Assembly (NCBI RefSeq): GCF_002307355.1
Contig: NZ_CP017481.1
Span: 558,001-622,000 of the forward strand
Source: Pectobacterium polaris
GTDB taxonomy: Bacteria; Pseudomonadota; Gammaproteobacteria; Enterobacterales; Enterobacteriaceae
DNA: 64,000 nucleotides
Reading direction: 5' to 3'
The notes below the pieces were generated by a model, which ran no database searches, was not told the DNA's origin, and saw only the letters and a list, made by a program, of their open reading frames with translations. The position numbers were made by a program, and so were the translations under genes. Of the stretch, positions 10,601-19,773 are shown piece by piece (position 1 is the first letter of the stretch; the number at the start of each line of letters is the position of its first letter).

Positions 10601-11167
10601 TTACTTAACGCGTGATACGTATTCGCCAGAACGGGTGTCAACTTTGACAACTTCGCCGATCTGCACGAACAATGGCACTTTAACGACTGCGCCAGTGCTC
10701 AGCGTTGCTGGCTTACCACCCGTACCGGCAGTATCGCCTTTCAGGCCTGGATCGGTATCGGTGATTTCAGCTTCGATGAAATTCGGTGGCTGAACGGTGA
10801 TTGGGCTACCGTTCCACAGAGTAACGATACATTCTGCGTTGTCTTGCAGCCATTTTGCGGCGTCACCAACGGTCTTCTCTTCAACCTGATGCTGTTCAAA
10901 CGTCTCAGGGTGCATGAAGTGGTAGAACTCACCGTCGTTGTACAGGTAGTTCATGTTGGTATCGACGACGTCTGCGCCTTCTGCAGAATCGGTAGACTTG
11001 AAGGTTTTTTCAACGCGAGAGCCCGTCAACAGGCGACGCATTTTTACGCGAGCAAAAGCCTGGCCTTTACCCGGCTTAACAAACTCACTGGATTCGACGG
11101 CATACGGTTCGCCTTCGAATATGATTTTAAGACCGGAACGGAAATCGTTGCTAGAATAAGTCGCCAT
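10601..11167 (-). CDS. efp: Elongation factor P
   Basis: Binds ribosomes stalled at consecutive prolines and promotes peptide-bond formation. The 188 residues have the three-domain EF-P fold. The modified lysine is Lys34 in [12 protein letters not shown], the E. coli-type context that is beta-lysylated by EpmA and EpmB. The C-terminal signature around [20 protein letters not shown] is intact. It is divergent from epmB, with only 41 bases between the two start codons. Confidence 0.98.
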   Translation of the reverse strand: MATYSSNDFRSGLKIIFEGEPYAVESSEFVKPGKGQAFARVKMRRLLTGSRVEKTFKSTDSAEGADVVDTNMNYLYNDGEFYHFMHPETFEQHQVEEKTVGDAAKWLQDNAECIVTLWNGSPITVQPPNFIEAEITDTDPGLKGDTAGTGGKPATLSTGAVVKVPLFVQIGEVVKVDTRSGEYVSRVK

Positions 11168-11208
11168 AAAGGCCCTCTATAATTTTAATACTGGTACGAA
11201 GCCAAAAA

Positions 11209-12261
11209 ATGGCACACATTGTAACCCTAAATATACCTTCCAGAGAAGATTGGTTGCAGCAACTTGCAGACGTAATTACCGATCCTGATGAATTACTGCA
11301 ACTTTTGGCACTGAACGATCACGCTAAACTTCGGCAAGGCAGTGATGCGCGCAGGCTTTTTGCGCTGCGTGTACCGCGAGCATTCGCTGCACGGATGCAA
11401 AAAGGCAATCCTGACGATCCGTTGCTGCTACAGGTATTGACCGCGCGTGAGGAGTTTATCGCCACCCCAGGCTTCACTCATGACCCGCTTGATGAGCAAC
11501 ACAGCGTCGTGCCGGGGCTACTACACAAATATCACAACCGTGCTCTGCTGCTGGTTAAAGGCGGCTGTGCGGTAAACTGCCGCTACTGCTTCCGCCGCCA
11601 TTTCCCCTATCAGGATAATCAGGGCAACAAGGCAAACTGGCGTCAGGCGCTGGATTATATCCGCCAGCACCCAGAACTGGATGAAATTATTTTTTCCGGT
11701 GGCGACCCGCTGATGGCTAAAGACCACGAGCTGGACTGGCTGATCACCGAACTGGAACACATCCCACATCTGAAACGTCTACGCATTCACAGCCGCTTGC
11801 CGGTGGTTATCCCTGCACGTATTACCGACGCGCTGTGCGATCGCCTGTCGCGCAGTTCGCTTCAGGTGTTGCTGGTAACGCATATTAACCATCCGCAGGA
11901 AATTGATCCTGATTTAACACAAAGTATGGCACGCTTGCGCCGTGCGGGCGTGACGCTGCTCAACCAAAGCGTGCTGCTGCGCGGGGTGAATGACAGCGCA
12001 GAGACGCTCGCCCGGCTCAGTAATGCGCTATTTGACGCAGGAATTCTGCCTTATTACCTGCACGTACTGGATAAGGTTCAGGGTGCCGCGCATTTTCTGG
12101 TAGATGACAACGAGGCACGCGTCTTAGTTAAAGCGCTGCTGAAGAAGGTATCCGGCTATCTGGTGCCGCGTCTGGCACGGGAAATCGGTGGGGAAGCCAG
12201 CAAAACGCCGCTGGATTTAGGGATGAAGCAGCATCAGGACGATGCCGATCTATTACGTTGA
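11209..12261 (+). CDS. epmB: EF-P lysine 2,3-aminomutase EpmB
   Basis: Radical-SAM, PLP-dependent enzyme (YjeK) that converts L-lysine to (R)-beta-lysine, the donor used by EpmA. The radical-SAM triad is in CAVNCRYCFRR (about residues 120-130) and the SAM-binding IIFSGGDPL follows about 40 residues later. The 350 residues compare with 342 in E. coli. The start ATG has no convincing Shine-Dalgarno, but the N-terminus (MAHIVTLN) matches the E. coli protein. Confidence 0.97.
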   Translation: MAHIVTLNIPSREDWLQQLADVITDPDELLQLLALNDHAKLRQGSDARRLFALRVPRAFAARMQKGNPDDPLLLQVLTAREEFIATPGFTHDPLDEQHSVVPGLLHKYHNRALLLVKGGCAVNCRYCFRRHFPYQDNQGNKANWRQALDYIRQHPELDEIIFSGGDPLMAKDHELDWLITELEHIPHLKRLRIHSRLPVVIPARITDALCDRLSRSSLQVLLVTHINHPQEIDPDLTQSMARLRRAGVTLLNQSVLLRGVNDSAETLARLSNALFDAGILPYYLHVLDKVQGAAHFLVDDNEARVLVKALLKKVSGYLVPRLAREIGGEASKTPLDLGMKQHQDDADLLR

Positions 12262-12283
12262 GCGACCGAGTGAGTGAATAATG

Positions 12284-12320
12284 CGGTGAGAGCGGATTTC
12301 TCCACTCTCACCGGGTTTTT
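12284..12320 (+). terminator. epmB terminator
   Basis: Stem CGGTGAGAG / CTCTCACCG with a 12-base loop, then GGTTTTT, 22 bases after the epmB stop. It sits between epmB and convergent yjeI. Confidence 0.8.
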
Positions 12321-12327
12321 CTCTAGC

Positions 12328-12672
12328 TTAAGGACATTTGTAGACGCTGCCGTTCATCTTGCTATCTAGCGGTGCAAAGCTTGACCAGAAGGTTTCGCTC
12401 GAACTGGTTGTGCCATAGATGGTATTGCCTCCCATCGCCGCCGCTTTATTGCGCAGATCGTTTGCCGCACTGCGCATAGAACTGCCGTCGCTATGGTTTC
12501 CCGCCAGCCAGTTAGACTGGCTACCGCTGGCTTGCCCTAATAGCTGACACTCGCTTCCTGGTTTGGTATCCGTGAACGCCACGGCTTGCCCAGCAGCACT
12601 GAGTTGACTGGTGCTGCTGCACCCCGCCAACAAAACGGCGGCTGATAGCCCCAACAAAATACGAACCTGCAT
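12328..12672 (-). CDS. yjeI: DUF4156 family lipoprotein (YjeI-like)
   Basis: A 114-residue predicted lipoprotein: signal peptide with lipobox LLAGC-SS (Cys18), then a small domain with two further cysteines (CQLLG, and the YKCP end) and the conserved block AANDLRNKAAAMGGNTIYG. It matches E. coli YjeI over its length. Its function is unknown. In E. coli it lies near groEL and epmB; here it still neighbours epmB but groES-groEL are absent and pgi follows. Confidence 0.88.
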   Translation of the reverse strand: MQVRILLGLSAAVLLAGCSSTSQLSAAGQAVAFTDTKPGSECQLLGQASGSQSNWLAGNHSDGSSMRSAANDLRNKAAAMGGNTIYGTTSSSETFWSSFAPLDSKMNGSVYKCP

Positions 12673-12715
12673 GTCTTACTCCTTGCGATTGAAAAACCAA
12701 AGGGCACAGGCCCGA

Positions 12716-14365
12716 TTAGTTACGCCACGCCTTGAAGCGGTTGATCAGTCCGTTGGTAGAACTGTCATGGCTGTCGATCGTACTGTCATTTTCCAGCTCT
12801 GGCAGAATGCGGTTTGCCAGTTGTTTCCCTAACTCCACGCCCCACTGATCGAATGTGAAGATGTTCAGGATCGCGCCCTGAGTGAAGATCTTGTGCTCAT
12901 ACAGCGCAATCAGCGCTCCCAGGCTGTACGGGGTGATTTCGCGCAGCAGGATAGAGTTGGTCGGGCGATTGCCTTCGAATACTTTAAACGGCGCGACGTG
13001 TTCCACCTCTTTTGGACTTTTTCCTGCTGCCGCAAATTCGGCTTCTACCACCTCACGGCTCTTACCGAACGCCAGCGCTTCCGTCTGTGCAAAGAAGTTA
13101 GACAGCAGCTTGCTGTGGTGATCGCTCAATGGGTTATGGCTAACCGCCGGCGCAATGAAATCACACGGAACCAGCTTGGTACCCTGATGGATCAACTGGT
13201 AGAAAGCATGCTGGCCGTTCGTACCCGGTTCACCCCAAATAATCGGTCCAGTCTGGTAATCCACAGGATTGCCGTTGCGATCGGCCGATTTCCCGTTGGA
13301 TTCCATATTTCCCTGTTGGAAATAGGCGGCAAAACGGTGCATGTATTGGTCATACGGCAGAATCGCTTCAGTTTCGGCACCGAAGAAATTGTTGTACCAA
13401 ATGCCGATCAGCGCCAGCAGCACAGGCAAGTTTTTCTCCGCTGGCGTGGAAGCAAAGTGCTTGTCCATCGCGTGCGCGCCGCTGAGCAATTTTTCAAAGT
13501 TATCAAAGCCCAAAGAGAGAATGATCGACAGCCCAATCGCCGACCACAGAGAGTAGCGTCCGCCAACCCAGTCCCAGAATTCGAACATGTTGTCGGTATC
13601 GATACCAAATTCACCGACGGCTTTCGCGTTGGTAGACAACGCGGCAAAGTGCTTGGCAACATGCTTATCGTCCTGCGCCGTTTTCAGGAACCAGTCGCGA
13701 GCGCTGTGCGCGTTGGTCATGGTTTCCTGCGTGGTGAAGGTTTTCGACGCAACGAGGAACAGCGTGGTTTCTGGGTTCAGCGGCTTCAACGTTTCAGCGA
13801 TGTGCGTGCCGTCAACGTTAGAGACAAAGTGCATGTTGAGGTGATTTTTATACGGCTTCAGCGCTTCCGTTACCATGAACGGGCCGAGATCGGAGCCGCC
13901 GATACCGATGTTAACCACGTCGGTAATTGTTTTGCCGGTATAGCCTTTCCACTCACCGCCAATCACGCGTTCGCTGAAATCCTTCATCTTCGCCAGCACC
14001 GCGTTGACTTCCGGCATCACATCTTTGCCATCCACCAAAATCGGTGTGTTGCTGCGGTTACGCAGGGCAACGTGCAGAACGGCGCGATCTTCCGTGCGGT
14101 TGATTTTCTCGCCAGCAAACATGGACTGAATCGCCGCAGACAGGTCGGTTTCTCGTGCCAGCGCGTGCAGTTTTTCCATCGTTTCTACCGTGATGCGGTT
14201 TTTGGAGTAATCCACCAGCATCTGATCGTCGAACGTCGCGGAAAAATGCGCGAAACGATCGCTATCTTGTGCAAACAGCTCGCTGATTTGCACGTCTTTC
14301 ATCGCGTCAAAATGGTGTTGTAATGCCTGCCAGGCGGCAGTTTGGCTTGGATTAATATTTTTCAT
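12716..14365 (-). CDS. pgi: Glucose-6-phosphate isomerase
   Basis: Interconverts glucose-6-phosphate and fructose-6-phosphate in the cytoplasm, the second step of glycolysis and a branch point to the pentose phosphate pathway. The 549 residues equal the E. coli length. The phosphosugar-binding SIS motifs are present (GIGGSDLGP near residue 155), as are the catalytic-loop block [18 protein letters not shown] and the C-terminal signature [14 protein letters not shown]. It is monocistronic and divergent from lysC. Confidence 0.98.
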   Translation of the reverse strand: MKNINPSQTAAWQALQHHFDAMKDVQISELFAQDSDRFAHFSATFDDQMLVDYSKNRITVETMEKLHALARETDLSAAIQSMFAGEKINRTEDRAVLHVALRNRSNTPILVDGKDVMPEVNAVLAKMKDFSERVIGGEWKGYTGKTITDVVNIGIGGSDLGPFMVTEALKPYKNHLNMHFVSNVDGTHIAETLKPLNPETTLFLVASKTFTTQETMTNAHSARDWFLKTAQDDKHVAKHFAALSTNAKAVGEFGIDTDNMFEFWDWVGGRYSLWSAIGLSIILSLGFDNFEKLLSGAHAMDKHFASTPAEKNLPVLLALIGIWYNNFFGAETEAILPYDQYMHRFAAYFQQGNMESNGKSADRNGNPVDYQTGPIIWGEPGTNGQHAFYQLIHQGTKLVPCDFIAPAVSHNPLSDHHSKLLSNFFAQTEALAFGKSREVVEAEFAAAGKSPKEVEHVAPFKVFEGNRPTNSILLREITPYSLGALIALYEHKIFTQGAILNIFTFDQWGVELGKQLANRILPELENDSTIDSHDSSTNGLINRFKAWRN

Positions 14366-14472
14366 AATGCGACTTTCTCTCTAAGCATGAGTTCAAAGTG
14401 ACTGAATCGATTGTATCCCTTAAAATCCGGATTGAGATCCCTTTTCTTGCTAAAAGCGATTTATGCCCTGTA

Positions 14473-14517
14473 GTTCACTGACAGATTGTTCACTGACAGA
14501 TTGTTTATTGACAGAAA
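14473..14517 (+). repeat. 15-bp tandem repeat upstream of lysC
   Basis: Two perfect copies of GTTCACTGACAGATT (14473-14487, 14488-14502) are followed by a third with three differences (14503-14517), which carries TTGACA. No coding use is seen. Confidence 0.9.
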
Positions 14518-14536
14518 CGGCATAACCCGTTATTTC
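14508..14536 (+). promoter_or_regulatory. Candidate lysC promoter
   Basis: A consensus -35 TTGACA (14508-14513) lies 17 bases from a weak -10 TATTTC (14531-14536). The implied start near 14543 coincides with the beginning of the lysine riboswitch. The -35 lies in the third unit of the 15-bp tandem repeat. Confidence 0.5.
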
Positions 14537-14543
14537 TAACACC

Positions 14544-14720
14544 GTACTTGCACACTCGGTGTGCAAGCCAGAAGAGGCGCGTCGCCCAGGTAAGATATCG
14601 GAGGAACCGTAATCCGCTGATGATATCCGAGGGGGAGCGACGCCGAGATGCGGTGAAAATACGGCTTTCATCCTATCGACTACAGAGGCTGAATCCTCTG
14701 GGTTGTCACCGGATTTGTCC
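14544..14720 (+). promoter_or_regulatory. Lysine riboswitch (L box) of lysC
   Basis: After a leading hairpin (CTTGCACAC / GTGTGCAAG, 14547-14567) come the conserved L-box segments AGAAGAGGCGCG, TCGGAGGAACC, CGAGGGGGAGCGACGCCGA and CTACAGAGGCTGAATCCTCT, matching the E. coli lysC leader in order and spacing. Lysine binding represses lysC. A downstream block shared with E. coli (GGTGGAGCGCTTCTGGGTG) belongs to the expression platform, which runs on towards the start codon. Confidence 0.93.
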
Positions 14721-14873
14721 TAATGGACGTCCAGCAAGGTGGAGCGCTTCTGGGTGTATCGTAGTCATTTTCTACGCCTGCCCCCTACTTTTGCTCTCCC
14801 CCTGTGCCAAGGCTGATTAATGGAATGCTGTTTACTGAAAAACAGCCTACCCCCTGACACGAGGTTTTTTGAC

Positions 14874-16250
14874 ATGTCTGCAATTGAAGTATCCGCAAAC
14901 GCGAACTCTACCGTTATTGCCAAATTTGGCGGCACCAGCGTGGCTGACTTTGACGCCATGAATCGCAGTGCTGATGTGGTGTTATCCAACCCGAATGTGC
15001 GCGTTGTGGTGCTGTCAGCATCAGCGGGTATTACGAATTTACTGGTCGCGCTCGCGGAAGGCCAAACGCCGGAAGCGCGCGCCGAGCATCTGGCAAAAAT
15101 CCGCCAAATCCAATACGCCATCATCGACAAATTGACCGACCAAAGCGTTATTCGCGATGAGATTGATCGCATGCTGGACAGCATCACCACCCTGTCTGAA
15201 GCGACGGCGCTCGCGACGTCAAACGCCCTGACCGATGAACTGGTCAGCCACGGCGAACTGATGTCTACCCTGCTGTTTGTCGAGATTCTGCGCCAGCGTG
15301 ATGTCGTTGCAGAATGGTTCGATGTGCGCAAAATCATGCGTACCGACGATCACTTTGGCCGTGCTCAGCCGGACTTCGAGGTTTTAGGTGAACTGACTCG
15401 CAGCCAGTTGCAGCCGCGTCTTGAGCAAGGTCTGGTGATCACTCAGGGCTTTATCGGCAGCGAAGCGAAAGGTCGCACGACCACGTTGGGTCGCGGCGGT
15501 AGCGATTATACGGCGGCGCTGCTGGGCGAAGCGCTCAACGTCAGCCGGATTGATATCTGGACCGATGTTCCCGGCATCTACACCACCGATCCACGCGTGG
15601 TGCCGACGGCAAAACGCATCGACCAAATCATGTTTGAAGAAGCCGCCGAGATGGCGACATTTGGCGCGAAAGTCCTGCACCCGGCCACGCTGCTGCCTGC
15701 GGTGCGTAGCGATATCCCTGTGTTCGTCGGCTCAAGCAAAGATCCAGCCGCTGGCGGTACGCTGGTGTGCAATAAAACCGAAAACCCGCCGCTGTTCCGC
15801 GCGCTGGCGCTGCGTCGTAAACAAACGCTGCTTAAGCTGTATAGCCTGAACATGCTGCACGCACGCGGTTTTCTGGCTGAAGTGTTCAGCATTCTGGCGC
15901 GTCACAACATCTCCGTTGACCTGATCACCACGTCAGAAGTCAACGTCGCACTGACGCTCGACACAACCGGCTCCACCTCAACAGGCGACAGCCTGCTCTC
16001 CAGCGCCTTGCTGACTGAGCTGTCATCGCTGTGTCGGGTTGAGGTTGAAGAGAATCTGTCGCTGGTCGCGCTGATCGGCAACAATCTGTCTCAGGCCTGT
16101 GGCGTCGGGAAAGAAGTATTTGGCGTACTGGAACCCTTCCGTATTCGCCTGATCTGCTACGGCGCCAGCAGCAACAACCTGTGCTTCCTGGTACCGGGTG
16201 ATGACGCCGAGCGAGTGGTACAAACGCTGCACCGCAGCCTATTCGAGTAA
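14874..16250 (+). CDS. lysC: Lysine-sensitive aspartokinase III
   Basis: Phosphorylates aspartate, the first step to lysine, diaminopimelate, methionine and threonine; this isoform is feedback-inhibited by lysine. The kinase signature KFGGTSVADFD is at the N-terminus and GRGGSDYTAALL near residue 210; two C-terminal ACT domains follow (about 315-455). An upstream in-frame ATG at 14820 would give 18 extra residues, but ATG 14874 follows a GAGG Shine-Dalgarno and matches the E. coli N-terminus. The length is then 458 residues. Confidence 0.96.
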   Translation: MSAIEVSANANSTVIAKFGGTSVADFDAMNRSADVVLSNPNVRVVVLSASAGITNLLVALAEGQTPEARAEHLAKIRQIQYAIIDKLTDQSVIRDEIDRMLDSITTLSEATALATSNALTDELVSHGELMSTLLFVEILRQRDVVAEWFDVRKIMRTDDHFGRAQPDFEVLGELTRSQLQPRLEQGLVITQGFIGSEAKGRTTTLGRGGSDYTAALLGEALNVSRIDIWTDVPGIYTTDPRVVPTAKRIDQIMFEEAAEMATFGAKVLHPATLLPAVRSDIPVFVGSSKDPAAGGTLVCNKTENPPLFRALALRRKQTLLKLYSLNMLHARGFLAEVFSILARHNISVDLITTSEVNVALTLDTTGSTSTGDSLLSSALLTELSSLCRVEVEENLSLVALIGNNLSQACGVGKEVFGVLEPFRIRLICYGASSNNLCFLVPGDDAERVVQTLHRSLFE

Positions 16251-16259
16251 GCAACGTCT

Positions 16260-16289
16260 ATCTTGTGGGGGAAACCTCCCCCACAAGAT
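16260..16289. terminator. Hairpin between convergent lysC and yjbB
   Basis: A 12-bp perfect stem (ATCTTGTGGGGG / CCCCCACAAGAT) with a six-base loop, 9 bases after the lysC stop and 4 from the yjbB stop. It probably ends both transcripts, but neither side has a strong T-run. Confidence 0.65.
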
Positions 16290-16293
16290 TCTG

Positions 16294-17940
16294 TCATAAC
16301 GTCAGCGGTGATTCTTCGCGCTCTTCGTCCCCATCCTGTTGCACAATCAAGACGTTATACGCTACCGCACAGAACAGTGAATTCAGTCGGTTCATGTCCC
16401 CAAGTAAGCTCAAATGAAGCGAACTGGTTTCCAGACTCTGTACGTTGTGCTGATGTAAGCGGTCGACATGCGCATGGGCATAACGGCGGTTCATAATGCG
16501 GAAACGGTGTTTGGCACGGCGCAGGCGTTTCGCGCTGGTGACATCCTCCGACAGGAAAACCGATAGCCCCAGACGCAAATTCGCCAGCAGCTGTTCATGC
16601 AGATGGTTCAACTCTTCCAGACCCTGCGCGGAAAACGCCATGCGTACACCAGAGGAATGATTGGCAATGTCATCTGCCATGCGTTCGATAATATCTCCCG
16701 CCTGCTCCAGATTCAGCGCCACTTCAATCACTTCTGCCCAGCGCCGGGAATCTCGCTCATCCAATCCGTCTTTCTGAATTTGCGCCAGATAGAGCTTAAT
16801 CGCGGTGTAAAGGATATCGACATCATCATCGAGTCGGCGAATCTCCCGCCGTTGCATATGGTCGCCCTGCAAGACTTCACGGTACAAACGCAGCATTTGC
16901 TCCAGCACATCGCCAATGCGCAGCGTTTCTCGTGCGGCGTTGGTCAGTGCCAGCGCTGGCGTATCCAGAGAACTGGTGTCCAGATGGCGCGGTTTCATCT
17001 GGAGATCGACCTGCGGCGAGTCAGCAATCATCGCGCAGGACAGCCGTGCCACCACGCCGGTGAGCGGGATCAGCAGCAGACAGCGAATCAGGTTGTAGAA
17101 CAAGTGGAAGTAGATGACCAGCTCTTCGGCACCCAGCGGAATACGCGTCAACCAGCGCGAAAGCGGTTCAACCAGCGGCAGCACGACCAAACAGCCTATC
17201 AGCTTGAACAACATGCTGCCGAGCGCCACGCGTCGGCCTGCCGCATTCTGCGTCGAGGTGCTCATCATCGTCAGTAATCCGCTGCCCAGATTGGCACCAA
17301 TAACCAAGCACATCGCCACTTCCAGCGAAATTACACCGCTTGCCGTCAAGGTTGCCGTCAGTAGCACCGCTGCCAGACTGGAATAGGTGATTACCGCGAA
17401 CAGCGCGCCCGCCAGTGCATCCAACATGACGTCGCCCGTCAACGAGGAAAACAGCACTTTCACGCCCGACGTTTGCGTGATCGGAGCCGCGGCCACGACA
17501 ATCATTTCCAGCGCCAGCAAAATCAGCCCGAGCCCAATCGCCACGCGACCAACCTGACCCACCCGCGTCTGCTTACGGCTGAGGAAAAATATTACGCCCA
17601 GAAAAATCAGCAGCGGAGAAAGCCAGGACAGATCGAACGTCAGAATACGCACCATCAGTGCCGTCCCGACATCCGCCCCGAGAATAATCACCAGCGCAGG
17701 CGTTAATGCCACCAGCCCCTGTGAGACAAAAGAGGTCGTCAGTAACGCGGTCGCATTACTGCTCTGCACCAGCGCGGTTACGCCAATACCGGCCATAAAA
17801 GCCAACGGTTTTTTCTCAACGCTATCGCTGAGAACCCGCCGTAACTGGGTGCCATAAACCCGCATGATACCGGTACGGACAATGTGAGTGCCCCACACCA
17901 GTAACGCAATCGCAGAAAGGAGATTCAGCAGTGTTAACAA
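16294..17940 (-). CDS. yjbB: Na+/phosphate cotransporter family protein YjbB
   Basis: Inner-membrane NptA/PitB-like Na/Pi transporter with a C-terminal PhoU-like helical domain (about residues 340-520); E. coli YjbB has been linked to phosphate export. Two inverted repeats carry the Q-S-S-N/S motifs of the family (ALVQSSNATALL, ITYSSLAAVLL). The chosen start is TTG (MLTLLNLLSA), which has a GGAGG nearby and matches the E. coli N-terminus. The open frame continues 38 codons further upstream without family similarity. The length is 548 residues. Confidence 0.92.
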   Translation of the reverse strand: MLTLLNLLSAIALLVWGTHIVRTGIMRVYGTQLRRVLSDSVEKKPLAFMAGIGVTALVQSSNATALLTTSFVSQGLVALTPALVIILGADVGTALMVRILTFDLSWLSPLLIFLGVIFFLSRKQTRVGQVGRVAIGLGLILLALEMIVVAAAPITQTSGVKVLFSSLTGDVMLDALAGALFAVITYSSLAAVLLTATLTASGVISLEVAMCLVIGANLGSGLLTMMSTSTQNAAGRRVALGSMLFKLIGCLVVLPLVEPLSRWLTRIPLGAEELVIYFHLFYNLIRCLLLIPLTGVVARLSCAMIADSPQVDLQMKPRHLDTSSLDTPALALTNAARETLRIGDVLEQMLRLYREVLQGDHMQRREIRRLDDDVDILYTAIKLYLAQIQKDGLDERDSRRWAEVIEVALNLEQAGDIIERMADDIANHSSGVRMAFSAQGLEELNHLHEQLLANLRLGLSVFLSEDVTSAKRLRRAKHRFRIMNRRYAHAHVDRLHQHNVQSLETSSLHLSLLGDMNRLNSLFCAVAYNVLIVQQDGDEEREESPLTL

Positions 17941-18246
17941 AAAGTCCTCGCCTCCAGCTAAACGTGTGTTGATGAAATAGAATGTGTTGATGACGTAATG
18001 AACGACCATCTTACCAGATGTTGGCAGGCCGTACTGCGAGGCAGTCCGCGCCAAAGCAAAATCGTGCAGCGGTCAATGACGTATAAAAATTACTTAACTG
18101 ACAATATTTAAAAAACAGAATCCAAATCAATAAGCCCATAATTTTGCCTCACGCCTTTCCCGGTTAGCGCTATGCTCTTTTTATCCCTATAACTCTTATG
18201 GGTTATAACGCTGCACAATCTTGCAGCCCTCGAGTAAGGAAAATGG
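17941..18246. other. Divergent yjbB / anion transporter intergenic region
   Basis: No credible gene. The middle (18070-18130) is AT-rich. A short inverted repeat (TATAAC ... GTTATA, 18188-18207) lies about 40 bases upstream of the transporter and might be an operator, but I recognise no regulator site. Confidence 0.5.
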
Positions 18247-19701
18247 ATGAAAACGAAAACCTCATATGGACTGAACTGGCTTCCGCTAATCATTATTCTC
18301 GCCATCGCCGCCTTTTTTTGGCACATGGAACCCCCAACTGGCTTAAGCCCCGCCGCCTGGCACTCCGCCGTCCTCTTCGTCGCCACGATCGTGAGCATTG
18401 TCGCGAATGTTCTCCCGATTGGGGCTATCGGTATTATCAGTATCACGCTCTTTGCGCTGACATACGCCGCGGGAGATACAACGGCCAGCGGTGCGATACA
18501 AACCGCACTCAGCGACCTGAACAGCTCGTTGATCTGGCTGATTGTTGTCGCCTTCATGATCGCGCGTGGCTTTATCAAAACAGGGCTGGGTCGCCGTATC
18601 GCCTTGCAGATGATCCGTATGTTGGGAAAACGCACGCTGGGTTTGGCTTACGGGCTGGCCTTTGCCGATCTGGTGCTTTCCCCCGCGATGCCGAGCAACA
18701 CCGCCCGCTGCGGCGGGATTATTTATCCCATTGCCGATTCGCTGTCGCGCAGCTTCGACTCCAAACCGGAAGATGCCTCACGCAGTAAGATTGGCACCTT
18801 CCTGATTACCTGCATCGGTAACGTTAACGACGTGACGGCAGCCCTGTTTATGACCGCTTACACCGGCAACCTGCTTGCGGTGAAACTGGCGGCCAACGCG
18901 GGCGTGACCATCACTTGGGGAAGCTGGTTTCTGGCAGCGCTCGTACCCTGCTTGATCTCTCTGGCGGTTGTTCCCCTGCTCGTCTACTGGCTGACCAAGC
19001 CGGAAATTCGCCATACGCCGGATGCGCCAAAACTGGCCGTCGCCGAACTGGCAAAAATGGGCAACATGAGCCGCGGTGAATGGCTGATGGCATTCACTGT
19101 TGTCCTGCTGCTGGTGCTGTGGATTTTTGGCGATAAATTAGGCGTGGATGCCACGACCGCCTCGTTCGTCGGGCTGTCTTTCCTGCTGCTAACCGGCGTA
19201 CTGAGCTGGGAAGACGTGAAGAGCGAGAAAGGGGCATGGGATACGCTGATCTGGTTCGCTGCCCTACTGATGATGGCGAATCAGTTGAAAAAACTCGGCT
19301 TCACCAACTGGTTTGGCGATCTCATCGGCAGCAACATCGGTCACTTGATGCAGGGAACCAGCTGGGTATTGGTATTGTTGCTGCTGAATGCGGCCTATTT
19401 CTACACCCACTATTTCTTTGCCAGCGGCAACGCGCAGATCGCGGCACTTTTTGCGGTGTTCCTCAGTGTCGGGATCAACCTGAACATTCCAGCAGTGCCG
19501 ATGGCGTTCATGCTGGCGTTTACCAGCAGCCTGTACTGTTCACTGACGCAATATACCCACGCTCGCGGCCCCATCCTGTTCGGCGCAGGCTACGTGCCCA
19601 CCGCCGTATGGTGGCGCACCGGTTTCGTCGTCAGTCTGGTGAATCAGGCGATCTTCATGAGCGCGGGTCTGCTGTGGTGGAAGGTGATTGGCCTGTATTA
19701 A
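18247..19701 (+). CDS. DASS-family anion:Na+ symporter or antiporter (CitT/TtdT-like)
   Basis: A 484-residue inner-membrane protein with about 12 hydrophobic helices. It belongs to the divalent anion:sodium symporter family: the re-entrant SPAMPSNTARCGGIIYP block (about residue 138) and the second repeat HYFFASGNAQIAALFAVF carry the family's Ser-Asn-Thr and Ser-Gly-Asn substrate/ion motifs. Likely substrates are di- or tricarboxylates such as succinate, tartrate, malate or citrate, but the sequence does not settle which. An out-of-frame ATG at 18243 precedes the chosen start. It has no catabolic neighbour. Confidence 0.9.
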   Translation: MKTKTSYGLNWLPLIIILAIAAFFWHMEPPTGLSPAAWHSAVLFVATIVSIVANVLPIGAIGIISITLFALTYAAGDTTASGAIQTALSDLNSSLIWLIVVAFMIARGFIKTGLGRRIALQMIRMLGKRTLGLAYGLAFADLVLSPAMPSNTARCGGIIYPIADSLSRSFDSKPEDASRSKIGTFLITCIGNVNDVTAALFMTAYTGNLLAVKLAANAGVTITWGSWFLAALVPCLISLAVVPLLVYWLTKPEIRHTPDAPKLAVAELAKMGNMSRGEWLMAFTVVLLLVLWIFGDKLGVDATTASFVGLSFLLLTGVLSWEDVKSEKGAWDTLIWFAALLMMANQLKKLGFTNWFGDLIGSNIGHLMQGTSWVLVLLLLNAAYFYTHYFFASGNAQIAALFAVFLSVGINLNIPAVPMAFMLAFTSSLYCSLTQYTHARGPILFGAGYVPTAVWWRTGFVVSLVNQAIFMSAGLLWWKVIGLY

Positions 19702-19725
19702 TAGTTAGCGAGTACATGATATGAA

Positions 19726-19752
19726 AAAGCCGGGTTTCCCCCGGCTTTCGTT
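19726..19752. terminator. Bidirectional terminator after the DASS transporter
   Basis: Stem AAAGCCGGG / CCCGGCTTT with a five-base loop, followed by TCGTTT on the plus strand and preceded by an A-run that gives a T-run on the minus strand. It lies between the convergent transporter and TonB receptor genes. Confidence 0.8.
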
Positions 19753-19773
19753 TCATTGTCGCAACACGCGCGA

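Noticed and set aside
12893..14323. 476-codon open frame opposite pgi
   Set aside because: It is an antisense shadow of pgi caused by codon bias; its protein is rich in Arg/His/Gln with no recognisable domain, and pgi is certain.
14450..14671. Small minus-strand open frame across the lysC leader
   Set aside because: It overlaps the lysine riboswitch and has no coding features.
18188..18207. Inverted repeat TATAAC ... GTTATA before the DASS transporter
   Set aside because: A six-base arm in AT-rich DNA is expected by chance; it is mentioned only as a possible operator.
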